64,000 bases of DNA, from contig CM073321.1 of the NCBI GenBank assembly GCA_037043015.1, positions 29,439,010 to 29,503,009 on the forward strand, in the 5' to 3' direction. The notes under the pieces are model-generated. The model did no database searches. It was not told the DNA's origin and saw nothing but the letters and a program-made list of their open reading frames with translations. Position numbers and translations under genes: made by a program. Within the stretch, counting starts at the first letter, position 1; every line of letters begins with the position of its first letter. Source of the stretch: Bryum argenteum. Lineage: Eukaryota > Streptophyta > Bryopsida > Bryales > Bryaceae. Of the stretch, positions 30,890 through 43,185 are shown piece by piece.

Positions 30890-33200
30890 TGTTAAATTAA
30901 GAACACTAGAGGAAAACAGGGTCCTCGGACACTGTTTTTAACGTTGTTTTTAACGTGGTTTAACGTGGTTTAACGCGGACAGAAAAAGTGACGCAAATAA
31001 ATCGAAAATGTCACGGACGTCTTTTGAGTTTAACGTGTAGTGTTAAAAAATGTTAACGGGACAAATGTTATTTATGACGCAGTGTTAAAATGACATTTTT
31101 CCAGTTGGGTAAGTTACCGAGGGTCAGTAACTTGGTAAGTAAATTACTTTCCACGTCAGCTTTTCCCGCGTTTGTACATGCCACGTGGGACAAGTTTTCA
31201 TCATTGTGATGGATGAAATCTGATCTGATGTGGCATTGGAAATCTGACGTGGCATTTGAATTTCGGTGGCTGAGATCGTGACACGTGGCCACATCCTGGA
31301 ATGTGAAAGAAGTTCGGAGTTTGTGTCAAAAGAAACAGGAGATAGTGTCCACATTGACGTTGAGGAACACATGTGTCCTCTGTTTTAACGCGATTTCCAA
31401 AACATCCTTAGACGTTGTTTAATATTGCTAAACACAAATGTCGTTTGTTTTAACGCGTTTTGGATGTGTCTTTAGACGTACGGTGACATTCACGTTATCA
31501 AATTATGTGTGAAAAGAAACACGGCCTAGTGTCAAAGTTGACGCACTTAAACACGAATGTCACGTGTTTTAGCGAGTTTCGAGTAAAGACACAAGATGTA
31601 GGATGACGTTTGCCACGTCATCCATTCGACGCAGTTTGATGGCAGACGTGTGTCAAAAGAAACAAAACATGACACAATATGACAGAAATGAAAACGTTAA
31701 AAGTGACGTTACATGACACATTCGATAACGTAAATGCAACGTCAAACATAACACACTCTGACAGAAACATACACGAAATGGAGTGCAATATAAAGCTGGT
31801 CAGTGCTTTCGCTGTATTAGATGGAAAATTAGCCACTGGTACAAAGTTGCAAGTACTGAGTAGCATAAAGCATAAAGGCTACATATATGTGCTATGTGCT
31901 AGGGTACTCCTTGCGTTACACTACGTCAAAAGTGACGCACTAGCCTTAAACCTGCGTCAATGTGACGCATTCAAGTACTCTATATGATAACGTCTCTAAA
32001 AACAGTGTTTAACACAACCTATGTCACTTTTGACGGGCGCGTCACTTTTGATGCAGAAACCCTAGCCGCCGTAGAGTGACTTTCTGAGTTTTCTCATGCT
32101 CGATTTTTCTTGATCTGCACAACACACATTACCACGGACACGCTGAGTTTAATAAGGCACATCATGCAATCAAACTGTAATGGAGATCATCACGATGCAA
32201 CTCTTGAACAACCTAAGAATTGCAACAAAAGAAGACAAACTTGTAAAACTCCAACACCTCTACAACTCATACTTTAACAATCTAACATGTTACTCTCTAA
32301 AACTGTAGAACTCTAACACAAAATGTGAAGAAAAGAATTTGCAAAGAAAGAAGAAAATCTTGTAAAACTCCAACACCTCTACAACTCATACAGTCATACT
32401 TTAACAATCTAACATGTTAATCTCTAAAACTGTAGAACTCTAACACAAAATGTGTAGAAATGAAAGCAAGAGTGAGATTCTAACTTATATCTTCCCTAAA
32501 AGTACCATGACCTAACTATGGTGGCTAACCCTAGCCGCCTCTATTCATCCACCCCGATAAAAGTCATCCCTCTGGATGGACTAAATTATGTTATTCTAGA
32601 CGTCTTTCTTGACATGCTTGTGTTGATGTGATCATGTCACTAGTGACACGTTCACGTTATACAAGTAACACGACATCAGTAATGACTCGCTGGCGTTAAC
32701 CATGCGTCGATAGAAACGCATGCATGATGACATCTTTAGGATCAATGTTTAACACATCCTATGTCTTTTTAGACACGTGCGTCAATTTTGACGCAAGTCA
32801 AACCCTAACCCTAAAGAACACTTTAAAATGATATATGTTACTTTTAACATTCATGTCACCATTGATACTTTCTAGGATCATTGACCAAGTCAAACCCGAA
32901 CTGCCATGTCACCCTACCATAAATGCACTTGACACGTCAGCTATGTCATTACGTTTCCTTAAACACACGGTGATACAATTGTGCGTCAAAATAAACGCCA
33001 ACGTCACTATTGACATCCACGTGGGACAAACACCAACTTGTCCTAGTCACCCCTATCTTGCACATAAGGCTTCCACATCACCAGGGCATTCCACGTAGAA
33101 TTTATGAATATGTCAAAAGTAACACATTGAACGTCGCCCATGTCACTTTAAACGTCATCAATGTTAAAAGAAACGTGCTGACGTGGATCATGAATATATT
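30890..33200. mobile_element. Insertion E: non-coding element with GCGTCA/TGACGC palindromes
   Basis: Sequence before (30750-30890) resembles sequence after (about 33200-33430: 'gtggtc..tgt.cgttg.cgatcgatgggt.cttgaagc'), so this block looks inserted. It is full of TGACG/CGTCA words in inverted pairs, for example GCGTCAATTTTGACGC at 32779-32794, 31954-31968 and 31924-31937. 'acactgttttta' at 30937 has an inverted partner near 31990-32010, which hints at terminal repeats of a 1.1-kb subunit. No coding region is credible. Ends and target duplication are not resolved. Confidence 0.5.
32220..32470. repeat. Direct tandem duplication, about 120 bp
   Basis: 'cttgtaaaactccaacacct' through 'gaactctaacacaaaatgtg' occurs at about 32240-32330 and again at about 32360-32455 with small differences. 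Confidence 0.75.
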
Positions 33201-34741
33201 TAATCATTTAAATAGAGTGATCAAGTCTACTAATCAGGATTAGCATCGGTTGAGAGTAATCAAGTGGTGAAGAAAACGCTTGATGCTAAACTTGATCAAG
33301 TGGTCATTGTCCGTTGGCGATCGATGGGTACTTGAAGCAGGACACTGATTTGAATGAAGATCGATCGATCGAACGGGTTTCAGCTATATCAAATTGTACT
33401 ACGATCTAATGATTAAATATAGAGTGATTAAGTCTACTCATCAGGATTAGCATCGGTTGAGAGTAATCAAGTGGTGAACTCAAATTTTTATCATGATTGA
33501 TGCATTTGTGACGCAGGACAGTGATTTGGATGCAGACCGAGAGGCAAGGTCTAAGCTTTAGATGTGTCAGATCATCCCTACGACTTCAGAAGTTTGTAGT
33601 TGTCAACATGCTTAGAAACATTAAGAAACATGCTAATTAAGATTAGCATCAATTGAGCGGTTAACCAAAAAATTTGCGATTGAAGCAGGATACTGATCGA
33701 TCGGCAAGGTCTAGGTTTTCAGCACTGTCAGATTGTCTTAATGAGAAGCATGCTAATGAGAATTAGCATCGATCGAGTTGTGAAATCAAAGCATGGTTCG
33801 CGACCAATGGCTTCTTGATCGAAGCAGGACACTGATTCGAACGACAGGGTCTAGGTTTCGGCACCGAAAGTAGATCGAAGCAGGACCCTGATTCGAGAGT
33901 GCAATTTTTTGGGCCGCTGCTTCGACTTCCCTCTTAACCTCTGTTGTAAATGCATGTGTCTGGAAATTGCTTTTTATGAGAGGATTGTTTTGAAGTAACT
34001 AGATAACTTCTGTGGGAGAAATGTTAAAATTTTGTTGATGATTGAGAATCTGGTTTTGGCTCCGAAAATGGCGAGTAAGCGGTTTCAGGATCTCCATTTG
34101 GCTCTTACGCTGGGGATGTATGTGTCATGAAAGAGCGGTCATCATTCAATAAAGGGGTCATTTTGATGAGTGGATTGATGAGATGATAAAATGTTTACTT
34201 GATTAATAATTGCTTATTTCCTGTGGGTTGTTGAGTTTGCAGGATTCATTGGGTGGTGGACCTAAAGATTTCACGGATGTTTCAGACAATGAAAGCGGCG
34301 CCACAAACTTCTTCGATTGTGTCTATTCAGTTGTTGTTAATCGTAGTGTAGTTGTTGGCTTATGTACAATTCCGCTATTGGTAGACGGTTCTCATGTCTG
34401 ACATACTCAATCGGAATTGATTGTCAAAGACCGGGTTGCGCATGCGCTGTATATGCGTGAGCGGCGAGCAAATTTTAGATTGCTTCGTCTAGAGTCTAGA
34501 GTACAATCACTACTAGCTCCACGTCGCTCTCCTAGGCTTGCTGCTAAACTTCCCTAGAGGCTAGAGCTTGAATTGACCAATTATTTCTCTTTTCCATATA
34601 TATGTTTAATTGATATGGACACGGATTCTTTAGAATCTTATTTGAATTGGTTAAATCACATCGTTGATGTCGACGAACATATAACGTCGGAATAAAATAT
34701 TTCTAACAAGTTTGCAAATTTCGTAGATGTGATTAATCGAT
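33201..34741. other. Non-coding region upstream of the segment C modifier gene
   Basis: It contains two copies of 'gagtgat.aagtctact.atcaggattagcatcggttgag' (about 33215 and 33422) and one CTTTCGG-type palindrome (33856-33870). The 34210-34401 frame has no recognisable domain. A 5' exon of the downstream gene may lie here (possible acceptor 'atttcgtag' near 34727). Confidence 0.4.
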
Positions 34742-37700
34742 GTGGCAGCTTTGCATGGTGTCGTTTCGATTACAGTGAACACCGTGAATGAAGGACAAAG
34801 GGTGCTCCCTCCCATTCAAGATACCCAAGAGGCGAATGAGCTCTTTGCCATTTCGCTAGACTCTCCGTCCCCATCCGAGCCTGCCCACGAGAAAGAGTCT
34901 CACAGTGATCCCCCGAGCGACGTAGCCCAGAGTGATGAATGTGACGCCACAATGGCTAATGTCTCCATTCAAACCCCCCAACATATCCTGAATGATAATG
35001 CTGATTTAACCAAGAAAGTCGGTAGCGTGCAAGTCGGGATTGTTGAAATGCCATCACATCTCAAGGATATGGATCTCAAGTGGAGTGCAAACGCCATGCG
35101 AATGCTTCACAAGAGCGACTCCAACGCCATCATTAGCAGGTTTCGGGTAAAACCTGTTGAGAAGTCGAGAATGTTAATTCCATTATGTCTTCTGGTTTGT
35201 TACCCCAAGGTTCGACCCATCATTGACCAAGACGTCCAGAAACTGCAAAATGAGTTCGTCAAAGGCGATCGAGTTCTCTACGTCTCACTCTTCGATAAGA
35301 AGGCCAGAGAGAATTGGTCTCTCCTGAAGATGAGGTTTGGACTAACCCGCTCTGGAAGTATGCCAATGATCAATTTGAAGAGTTCTTGAGTGCGGATCCG
35401 GATCTTCAACATTTCTGCAATAAATACTTCTGGGTCTATAAGAGTAATCACCGTGTCACTGCTTGGATGCGATACATCGAGACGTATCAAAAACTTAATG
35501 CATCTTGGTATATATCCGTTGATTGCATTGTCCTTGATGCACGCGAGGAGAGCAATCTGCTCATCGAGGCAATGAACGATATTAACTGGTAAGTAACCAT
35601 TGATTTTTTCATTTTGAAGCTTTTATACACTTATACTAGGTAACAATCTAATAACCGTTGGATTGTCGTTTACAGGTCAACGGAGCATGACCATGTCGAA
35701 GACAATTTGCCGTCAAAATTGCAACGTATGCGGAAATTCGGAAAGTTAAAGCTCACAGACTTTAAAAATCTAATGACCCCGGAGGACTACAAGATTTGTG
35801 AGTCTGTCAAATCAAAGCGACCAACTTGGTATCCACTCACTATTGACGTCTTCATCAAGTTCCTCTATGCAGTAAGTGATAAACTTCTTCATTCATTTCC
35901 GTTCAATTTTTTTAATCCGGCTGTTAATATGTTTTTCTTTTGAATTGCAGCGAAGATGTGCAAAAACCTCTGATGAAGCCAAAGCCTCCTACAATGACAT
36001 GACTCCCGAGAATGAAAGAACTGGGCCAGGAGTATGGAGTGCAATGGACAAAGCCATCCAAAGGGAGATCAAGAAAATCTGTGGAAAGAACTTCGACAAA
36101 ATGCTCGTCGTCGCTAATCCAGAGTTGGGCAAGGCTTGGGATCGCAAGGTATGAATTCCCTCTAAGATCTTTTAACTTCTTCGGGCATCCGTACTCTCCA
36201 ATGATCACGGACTGCTCAAGTTGAATTTCCATGCGCAGATCAATGCTCATTACAGTGCCACTCTTGAACCGGACATGACAATCGAGCGATTGCACAAGAT
36301 CGCGACTACGAATGTCCACAGCAGTTTCAAAGCTAAATGGCTCAAATGGTGGAACTCCAGTGCGGAAATCCGAGCATCTGTACATTTCCAGAAGAAAACC
36401 CGATGAAGGACAAAGTCCTTGACGTTTGGCTTGGTCGAGCTTTACTATGGGCTCAGGTACTTTAATATTTCTTCTTTTCTGGCCTACCATTCCTTTCAAT
36501 ATTTCTACTTACGCACTTCCTCGTTCTGTATTACAGTTGGAAAAGAGCCTTGAAACAATGTTCGAGAAACTTGTCAAGGATAACAAACTCCACATTGAAT
36601 GGAGTGACGCCATTCTTAAGCCAACCGATTACATTGAGAAATGGAGGTTGCTTTTATGGACAAAGGCTTTTGGGTTCTACCTGGATTCTAATGCCAGTGT
36701 GATGTTCCTCAAAGGTTCCGATATTGCGAAGATCGGCGGCGGCAAGGAAACTACTAAACGTCTACTGTTCCGGTATGTATTTTAATCTAAAATGGTCATT
36801 TAACATTTGTACAAGTATTTCTTGTTTCTAACATTCTATGCTATTCGCCGTTCAGATATTTGAAGCATGAGCTCGTAGCCAAGGGTGGCCTCGCTTCCTG
36901 GTCTATTCGTGAATCATATCAAGATGCGACGCTTGAGAAATCACCTCTCGTATTCTTTTCCAGAGCCCAAAAGCAACGATTCACGATGACAGGTGGATGG
37001 TTCTTTGAGTGTTAGAATAACCACGTCCACAAAGAGCAGAAACATCTCTTTCAAATTGCTGGTCCAAGCGCTACTGGTGTTGAGGTCATGGAGATCGACG
37101 ATGATGACAACTTCTCCATCCTTCCAAGCGCACCACCTGCACCGGCTGTACCAATTGCACCTGATGCAAGACCTAAAGGCAAAGGTGGTAGAAAACGCCG
37201 CAACAATGCACCTCAGCCAGAGCCTGAAGACGACTCAGAACACGATGCGGAGCCGCAATCTGAAGGTTCATCTCCACAAGAGACAGCAGGTCCAGGCAAA
37301 CCATTACTAACACAAGCTTCTGATGAGACATTCGTCAATGCAGTTCATGGTAGAGCGGGAGTCACTCTGGCATTGCAAAAGACAACTGCTAATGCATCGA
37401 GACGTGGACATGGATTGTCTCAAGGTTCTGAAGGCGGGGTATCGACGATGGGCTCACCTTCTCGATCATCCAACGTATATCCCAACTCTGACCCTTCAAC
37501 GCATCGAATCAGACAGTCCAAATATGCGAAGTGCCCTATTCTTGTTCCGAAGCATGTCAACAACAGCTCTTCGTCAACGATTACTGTTACCTTGCCGATG
37601 TATCTCAAGAAAGGGAACATGGGGGACTTGGTACATCGCTCCTTACAATCTGATGCTTGGGACCCCCAAATCCTTGAGGTGGTTGAGCACATCAAGAAGG

Positions 37701-38690
37701 TACTACAGTTCCACAAACCTACATTCATTTGTTCTTATAATGTCTAAAATACGAACGGTACTTTATGAAGCTCACTTCATGTTTTCCTCAGATCGGCAAG
37801 GACAGGTCGTATCCTTGTACACAGATGGAAATGAAACCCAAGCATCCAGGAATCGATTTGATTTTTGTTGATGTTCCTGAGAACTTGCTAGTCATTGGAG
37901 TGTCGCCCAACGAAGTTCCTGCTTGGAATCAACGTGACAAAGACTACTTCGAGCATTTGTTCTGTTTTGCCTCGTACCACTTGACAGACGTCGAGGCAAT
38001 TTTTCTCATGCACCCAAAGGACCGCCGAATCGAGCGTACTCTTGACAACCGAGCGGCCTCGTACGAGTTCCGTGTTGTTCGAGATTGGTGGGGTTACAAT
38101 CCCCTACCTATGGCTTCTACACTCCCTGACCAGTCTAAGCAGGTACTCCAGAAACTAAATTTCATACTCGTTACTTATTTACTCGTGTGAACCGTATCTC
38201 ACCATTGCTTCAAATCTTTTTTGCAGACTCACGTCTTCAACATCAAGGTTTTCGCTCGAAGGAACTTCGTGTTCAAATCCCGTCAATTAGCTCAAGCATA
38301 CGGGGAGGTGAATATAATGCTTGATGAGGAAGACCTCATCTCCAATTTTGTTGACACGGAGACCTTGACTTGTTGCCCCAACGGTACGCCTTGGCGTGGC
38401 TCACGTGAGAAGGACCCATCCTTCATCCACTGCTTCATCGATTGTCTCACTGACGAGGGTGATATTGTCTTTGACTGGAGTGCTAGTACTGGTAATACTC
38501 CTCACAATTCTACCTATCAATGGGGATTTATGAACGTAGTTATTAACATTCGTTTGTTCTTTGTCAGGTGTTTTTGTTATTGCGTGCGCTTGTTCAAACC
38601 GCCACCTAATAGCTCTAGAATCTGACGAAGAAATATTCGACGGTATATTATCAACTTTCAAGAATGCAGATTCGATTGAGGAAGAGTGGT
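34742..38690 (+). pseudogene. ParB-like / DNA N4/N6-methyltransferase-like gene of segment C, multi-exon
   Basis: Exons by eye: to 35592, 35676-35871, 35951-36148, 36239-36457, 36537-36771, 36856-37699 (approximate), 37793-38141, 38227-38489 and 38567-38690, with GTAAGT/GTATGT-type donors and CAG acceptors. Early part: KYFWVYKSNHRVTAWMRYI, a ParB-like 'DG.HR..A' region in which Asp-Gly became Lys-Ser. Middle: Arg/Gly/Pro-rich linker (KGKGGRKRRN). Late part: GIDLIFVDVPENLLVIGV, at the methyltransferase motif IV position (usual DPPY/W), and GDIVFDWSASTG joined to VFVIACACSNRHLIALESD, like motif I with its adjoining acidic strand. It is decayed by 1-bp deletions near 35313 and 36385 and a TAG for Gln at 37014-37016. 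Catalytic motifs are degenerate, so activity is doubtful. Confidence 0.6.
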
Positions 38691-40014
38691 GAATCTGCAC
38701 CACTCGGCGACTACGACTCTGACGTTCCACCTGTCAAGAAGCAGCGAAAGTACATTGGTGCGTTATCTCATTAACTCATTACATCAGTTACATTCTACAT
38801 ATCTGAATATCTTGTAGTGACTTTGTTTCAATATTTAGCCTCGCAGATTTCAAAAGACGATTGAGTCAAACGGCTCCAAGTCCTCCAGCTACTTACGTCC
38901 TACCTTCTTATGCGGAACGCCAAGCTCGCGAGTTTGTTAGAGCTCCATCTCCCATTCTATCAGACACAACGTGAAAGCGCTTCTACAAAGGTGTGCTCAG
39001 GTACATAGACTTTGAGGCTGATCAATGTGATCAGCATTTTAATGGTGCTTCGCCGTCTTCTTAGTATGCGTTTTTTTTATTTCTTACTCTAGTTTACGTA
39101 GCGCCATCTACCTGTAGTTGGCTTTTCTTTGTTATTTTTTAAGCATCTAAGTTATTCTTTATACATCTTATCATTTGTATAAATTTTGTGTTTTTTTGTA
39201 TTTGGTATGTCTTAATTTGGTGTTTCTTCTCGTAGCCCTTTTTATTCACAGTGTAGTGTGCTTGTTTTATGTTTTTGACTTGTTCTCGAGTTCGTAGTAT
39301 TTATATGTACTTACGGCATATTTATTATGTTTTAGTATTTTGCATAACATCTCACATTTGATTTAAATACTTGCCTTCATTACATACTGTTAAGCAAAAT
39401 ATGGTAGTTTAAAAGAGATTGCTATATGTTGTTTTATTGATTCTGAAATTGTACTCTTGTCAGAAAGGTTAATGGAATTGGGGTTATCATTTTCTATCTC
39501 TCTAACTCGAGTTAGCCTCAAACGTTGGCTGATTGCACGCGGGTGCTCAGACAAGGCCATGGGGATTCGAACCCGGACCACCGCGTTACAACGACATATG
39601 TCCAATCAAACCTCTCTTGCATTGTACCAGAAGCATGCTTGAAGTGACGATTATGTCATGCGCAGTTGGGCATATGAACCCGACCGAGTATGCTTTCTTT
39701 AAAACTTCAAGTATGGAATTAATTACACGTGATTGCTCACATGTTGTTGATGACCTCAGCCCTAATTGGGGAGATGTTTGAAGAATTTATGAAAATTTAG
39801 TTTACGATTGTGTGTATTTGATTGATGACGTCAGCACTAATTTAGTGACTATGTTAAGGATACTAAAAAAAATTTAAATATTTCCACGGAATTAGGACCT
39901 GTTATTTTAAGACAAAAATTTAAAACATAATATTTTTAGAATTTTTTTGGTAATAATATGTAGGTGTTTCTAAATCTCTCAAAAACATCCTTGTAAATTT
40001 CTCTAATTTCTCAT
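38691..40014. other. AT-rich 3' flank of the segment C gene
   Basis: T-rich untranslated-like DNA and one possible SINE fragment (39470-39640). I see no further gene before the right inverted repeat. Confidence 0.4.
39470..39640 (-). repeat. Possible tRNA-derived SINE fragment
   Basis: On the minus strand the region holds GGTTCGAATCC (39573-39563), an exact pol III B-box, in the context GGTCCGGGTTCGAATCCCC, as often seen in tRNA-derived SINEs. No convincing A-box or cloverleaf is visible and the T-stem does not pair properly, so a functional tRNA gene is unlikely. Confidence 0.3.
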
Positions 40015-40053
40015 CGCTCACCGCTCTACGCTCTCAGCTCTCCGCTCGCATAC
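40015..40053 (-). repeat. Right terminal inverted repeat of segment C
   Basis: Reverse complement of 21174-21212 with four mismatches. Directly outside it, coding sequence of element A resumes (SPDNDDEVVNL). Confidence 0.7.
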
Positions 40054-40059
40054 GTGTAT

Positions 40060-41400
40060 TCCCCCGACAATGACGATGAGGTGGTGAATCTTATTGCCAC
40101 CCCTGCCTAAGAGATGGATATTGCCACTCCTGCCTCACAGCTAGATACGACGCCATTGACGGATGCGAACGAGGAGATGGTTGCAGGTCCCTCTCCAAAT
40201 CCCTCTGCAGGTTCCGCTGCAGTTCCCTCTGCAGTCCCAGCTACAGTTCCCCCTGCAGTTCCCTCTACAGTCCGAGCTACGGTTTTCCCTGTAGTTCCCG
40301 CTTAAGATCCCGCTCGAGTCTTTGCTGCAGTTCCCATAATTTTTGAACCAGCAGGTACTGTGGAGAATGCGGCTGGGCAAGCTCCTGATCCATTGCAGCC
40401 AGGGAGGAAGGTCGTTTAGCACTAACAAGAGGTGAGCTAGCTCAGAGCAGAACAAAAGAGGGTTGAGGAGGAGAAGAATTGCCAACTGGAGGAATCTAAT
40501 CGCCGATTGGAGGAAAATGAGGGCCTGCTCCAAAAGCAGGCCGAGATGTTTGCATATCTTGTGAGAACTAATGTCCCTCTTCTTGACCACCTTCACGAGA
40601 TTGTCTTGGCGTCAACTCAGCCGGATTTAGAGCCAGATAGGCCAACACCTATGACCGCTGCGGAGGAGCCTATTCCAGTGCAGACTTCTGAGCCACGTGT
40701 TCCATGTGATCCTCTTCTCCAAGATGTGGGAGATATTTATCTCTGACCCGGGGATGTTTCGGCCTCTTATTTGTCCTCCCATCTTGCCTCTCTCGACGTC
40801 GACGTTGCAGCCTCCCCTGCGGAAGCTGCTCAGATTCATCTCTGACCCAGGGATGATTGTAAGTCAACTGCATCCAAGCCTGTCTCATTGCAGCAGTCAA
40901 CGCTTAGGGACCCGGATCTCGAGGAATCACAAGAGGTCATCATTGGTGGTTCCGGGGCTGCATTCGAGGGGTGCCCAACTGATACGAATGAGTCAGTGGG
41001 TGTACTACTTGCTGACACCGAGATTTATCCTCGACTTGGGGATAATCTACCTCCTCCTTCACCGGTTCGTCCGGCTGAAGGTACTAGTACAACTATAGGC
41101 GAGGTTGGCGCCAATGTATTTCCAGAGTCATTGACCGAACCTGGACTCGAGCTCTCCCAGTACGACGCCTTGGTGAATCATCCCCAACCTGGGGATGATA
41201 TTGACATGACGATGCTCAACAAGACCAACGTCCAAGAAGACCAAGCGGTCGTGGATGACAAGCCTGCGGACAACATTGCTTGAACTACAGACGCAAAACC
41301 TCAAGAAGAAAATGTTATTGTTGGCGATGATGAGGAGCGTTTGGATTACTCGGAGAGCCCGTCGTCGAGACAACAGCTAGAGTACACAACAGACGTTGTA
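40060..41400 (+). pseudogene. Pro/Ala-rich and coiled-coil region of element A
   Basis: The frame runs from DNDDEVVNLIATPA through repeated AVPSAVPATVPPAVPS, then a coiled coil (LRAEQKRVEEEKNCQLEES, RRLEENEGLLQKQAEMFAYL), then a Pro/Asp-rich tail. In-frame TAA/TAG stand at Gln-like positions (near 40108, 40303, 40417, 40423, 40435) and TGA twice at Arg codons inside palindrome copies (40743-40745 and near 40843). Palindromes at about 40736, 40838, 41024 and 41178 are part of the frame (for example EIYPRLGDN). The donor GTAAGT at 41399 ends the exon. The element B counterpart is 56320-56880. Confidence 0.5.
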
Positions 41401-41523
41401 AGTGCTTCACCTCATGAATAATATTTTTCACGACTTGCATGAATTTGATTGATCTTTGTTTGGCTGTCTTCAAAAGTTCAATTCTGTTTGTTTGAGTGTG
41501 GCTTATACAACTATTATCTTCTG

Positions 41524-42757
41524 CAGCAGATGGACGAACCCTTCGAAAGTTGACTTGATTGAAGTTGTTCACCATCCTCGTGGCACGTCTAGTGTTGTAG
41601 ATTATTTTCTGACAGATGCAGTCTTTAGGAGTAGGTTATTGACTTTGAATAGCACACATTTACATGTTGTATGTCAAATTTTTGATGTATAATATACACA
41701 CACATTTTTCTCGACCTTTGTTATTGTAATCTGATTTTCTTGTATTTGTTTGTCAGCCCTCTCTTATAGAAACTGTTCCGCGCCCACAGACTGTGAGATC
41801 ACCTATCAATCCCAGCGCTGTGCCCCCAATGGCTCGGATGCAATGCATTCCGTCATTGAGGATTTGTGCGGATCCCACTATCTCTGCATTCAATCAGGTG
41901 TCTTCATTTTGTTGTTTTCTTTGTTTGCCAGGTAGAATCAGTGTCGAACTTCCCATGTCTTTCGCGACCCATGTCTGCAGTTCAGCAGCTGGAGCTAGTT
42001 AAGTGGCTGAATGTTGTCATCGACATCAACGGAATCCTTTGTCAGTGTGTGCATATGCAAACATAGAAGAAGATTTCTGCCATAGCCGATCCTCGCGACC
42101 GGCTCTATGAGTTGGATAATCCAACCAGGATACCTTTCAAGTTGGTGTACTGCCGACCAGGGGTTCGGGGCTTCCTGGAGTCCATGTCCACTCATATTGC
42201 AAGGATTGTGATATGGAGCTCCATGAAGAGGTCCACAGTAGAAGGTGACGTTGACTTTCTCTTCGGTGGACTTCCGAGGCCTTTAAAATCCTCAGGCAGG
42301 AGTCTTGTACCTCAATCGAGGTTAGCGAAGGCGTCTTCGTGGTTTCTCTAACTAACAGTAGCGAGAGGATATTTTTGAAAACCTTTTCCTCCGCAGTTTT
42401 TCCCCTTTCTTGCGGACCGACTATTTTCGACGTGGACAACACTCTCCTCATAGACAAAAGTCTTGAGAAGAGTATTTGCAACCACACAAGCAACTCAATC
42501 TTCCTTGAGCCCTGGTCGAGGTCGATCACGAATGATGATGTCCTGTCAACGTTACTCATACCCTGGCTCTTTGCCCTCTAGGCCAATTGCAGGCCGGACA
42601 ATCTTCGAGCTTATGTGGACTCCAATAGGATAGGTGTCCCGCCCCTTAACGGACATAGCAGCCTCGGAAGGTACATTTTGGATGGGATGAACCGGGCTAC
42701 TAGGAACTTGGGATTAACTTACGAGACGCCAAATTTTCCCCACTTCACCTCTAGATG
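41524..42757 (+). pseudogene. FCP1/NIF-type HAD phosphatase-like domain of element A
   Basis: Exons near 41528-41628, 41758-41898 and 41936 onward, with acceptors ctgcag, tgtcag and tgccag. Core motifs: KWLNVVIDINGILCQ (motif 1, DxDG with the second Asp as Asn), RPGVRGFLESM, IARIVIWSSMKR (motif 2 Ser-Ser), and IFDVDNTLLIDKSLEKSI (motif with DDSP-like KSLEK). In-frame stops are TAG 42064-42066 and TAG 42579-42581, both at Gln positions; a frameshift lies between about 42290 and 42340. The C-terminus GRYILDGMNRATRNLGLTYE is readable. FCP1-family enzymes act on phosphoserine in RNA polymerase II tails; what this TE version acts on is unknown. Confidence 0.6.
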
Positions 42758-43185
42758 ACTTCTGGGCTTTCTTTGTTTTGTAAATTGGACGCTGTCTAAC
42801 AACCTGTACATAGGATCTTGGTAAACAGTCTTGATTTTCATAATAAAGTTGATATGATATTTAAAACATGTTTCATTGTTCACGAATTCTCACATTATCC
42901 TTCTTCTCCTATACATTGTTTATTTGAACCAATTGTATTTTCATGTTATGAGTAGCAAAGTTGTCGATTTGTTTGGTGTTCACATTCATTTCCTGTTGAT
43001 ATTTGTTACGTAGTCGTTGTTCTGCTTCGCAATTGCTCTCAGAATGTCCGGCCCATGGATATTCATGTTGCTTCCTCGTTGCTTCTATATACGTCTGCTT
43101 GCTTTTTTCTCCCCGGACCTTGGATAAATTGTAGTATGCGTTTGATTACAACTCCCTATTTATACTTTGTTGTTGTGGGAAAATC

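Larger units (their letters stand above)
21174..40053. mobile_element. Segment C: large TIR-bounded element with MULE transposase and ParB/methyltransferase-like gene
   Basis: 18.9 kb bounded by 39-bp inverted repeats and lying inside element A, whose palindromes and coding sequence continue on the right from about 40060. From left to right it contains an AT microsatellite, a MULE transposase (minus), a divergent small gene (plus), long noncoding DNA with tandem repeats and ACTTTCGG/CCGAAAGT palindromes, nested insertion E, and a multi-exon ParB/methyltransferase-like gene (plus). The order 'transposase on minus, motif-rich spacer, modifier gene on plus' parallels element B. The inverted repeats may belong to the whole or only to part of this content. 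One element A-like palindrome (21562-21582) inside the left end is unexplained. Confidence 0.55.

Noticed and set aside
31679-31987. 102-residue ORF in insertion E
   Set aside because: No domain, lies in motif-rich non-coding DNA, and its composition follows the TGACG repeats.
39563-39573. tRNA gene on the minus strand
   Set aside because: Only the B-box is convincing. The T-stem does not pair and no acceptor or anticodon arm can be drawn, so it is listed only as a possible SINE.
7531-42581. Organelle-type U-to-C RNA editing restoring stops
   Set aside because: The DNA is clearly nuclear TE DNA, and the Trp-position TGA codons would need A-to-G, not U-to-C.
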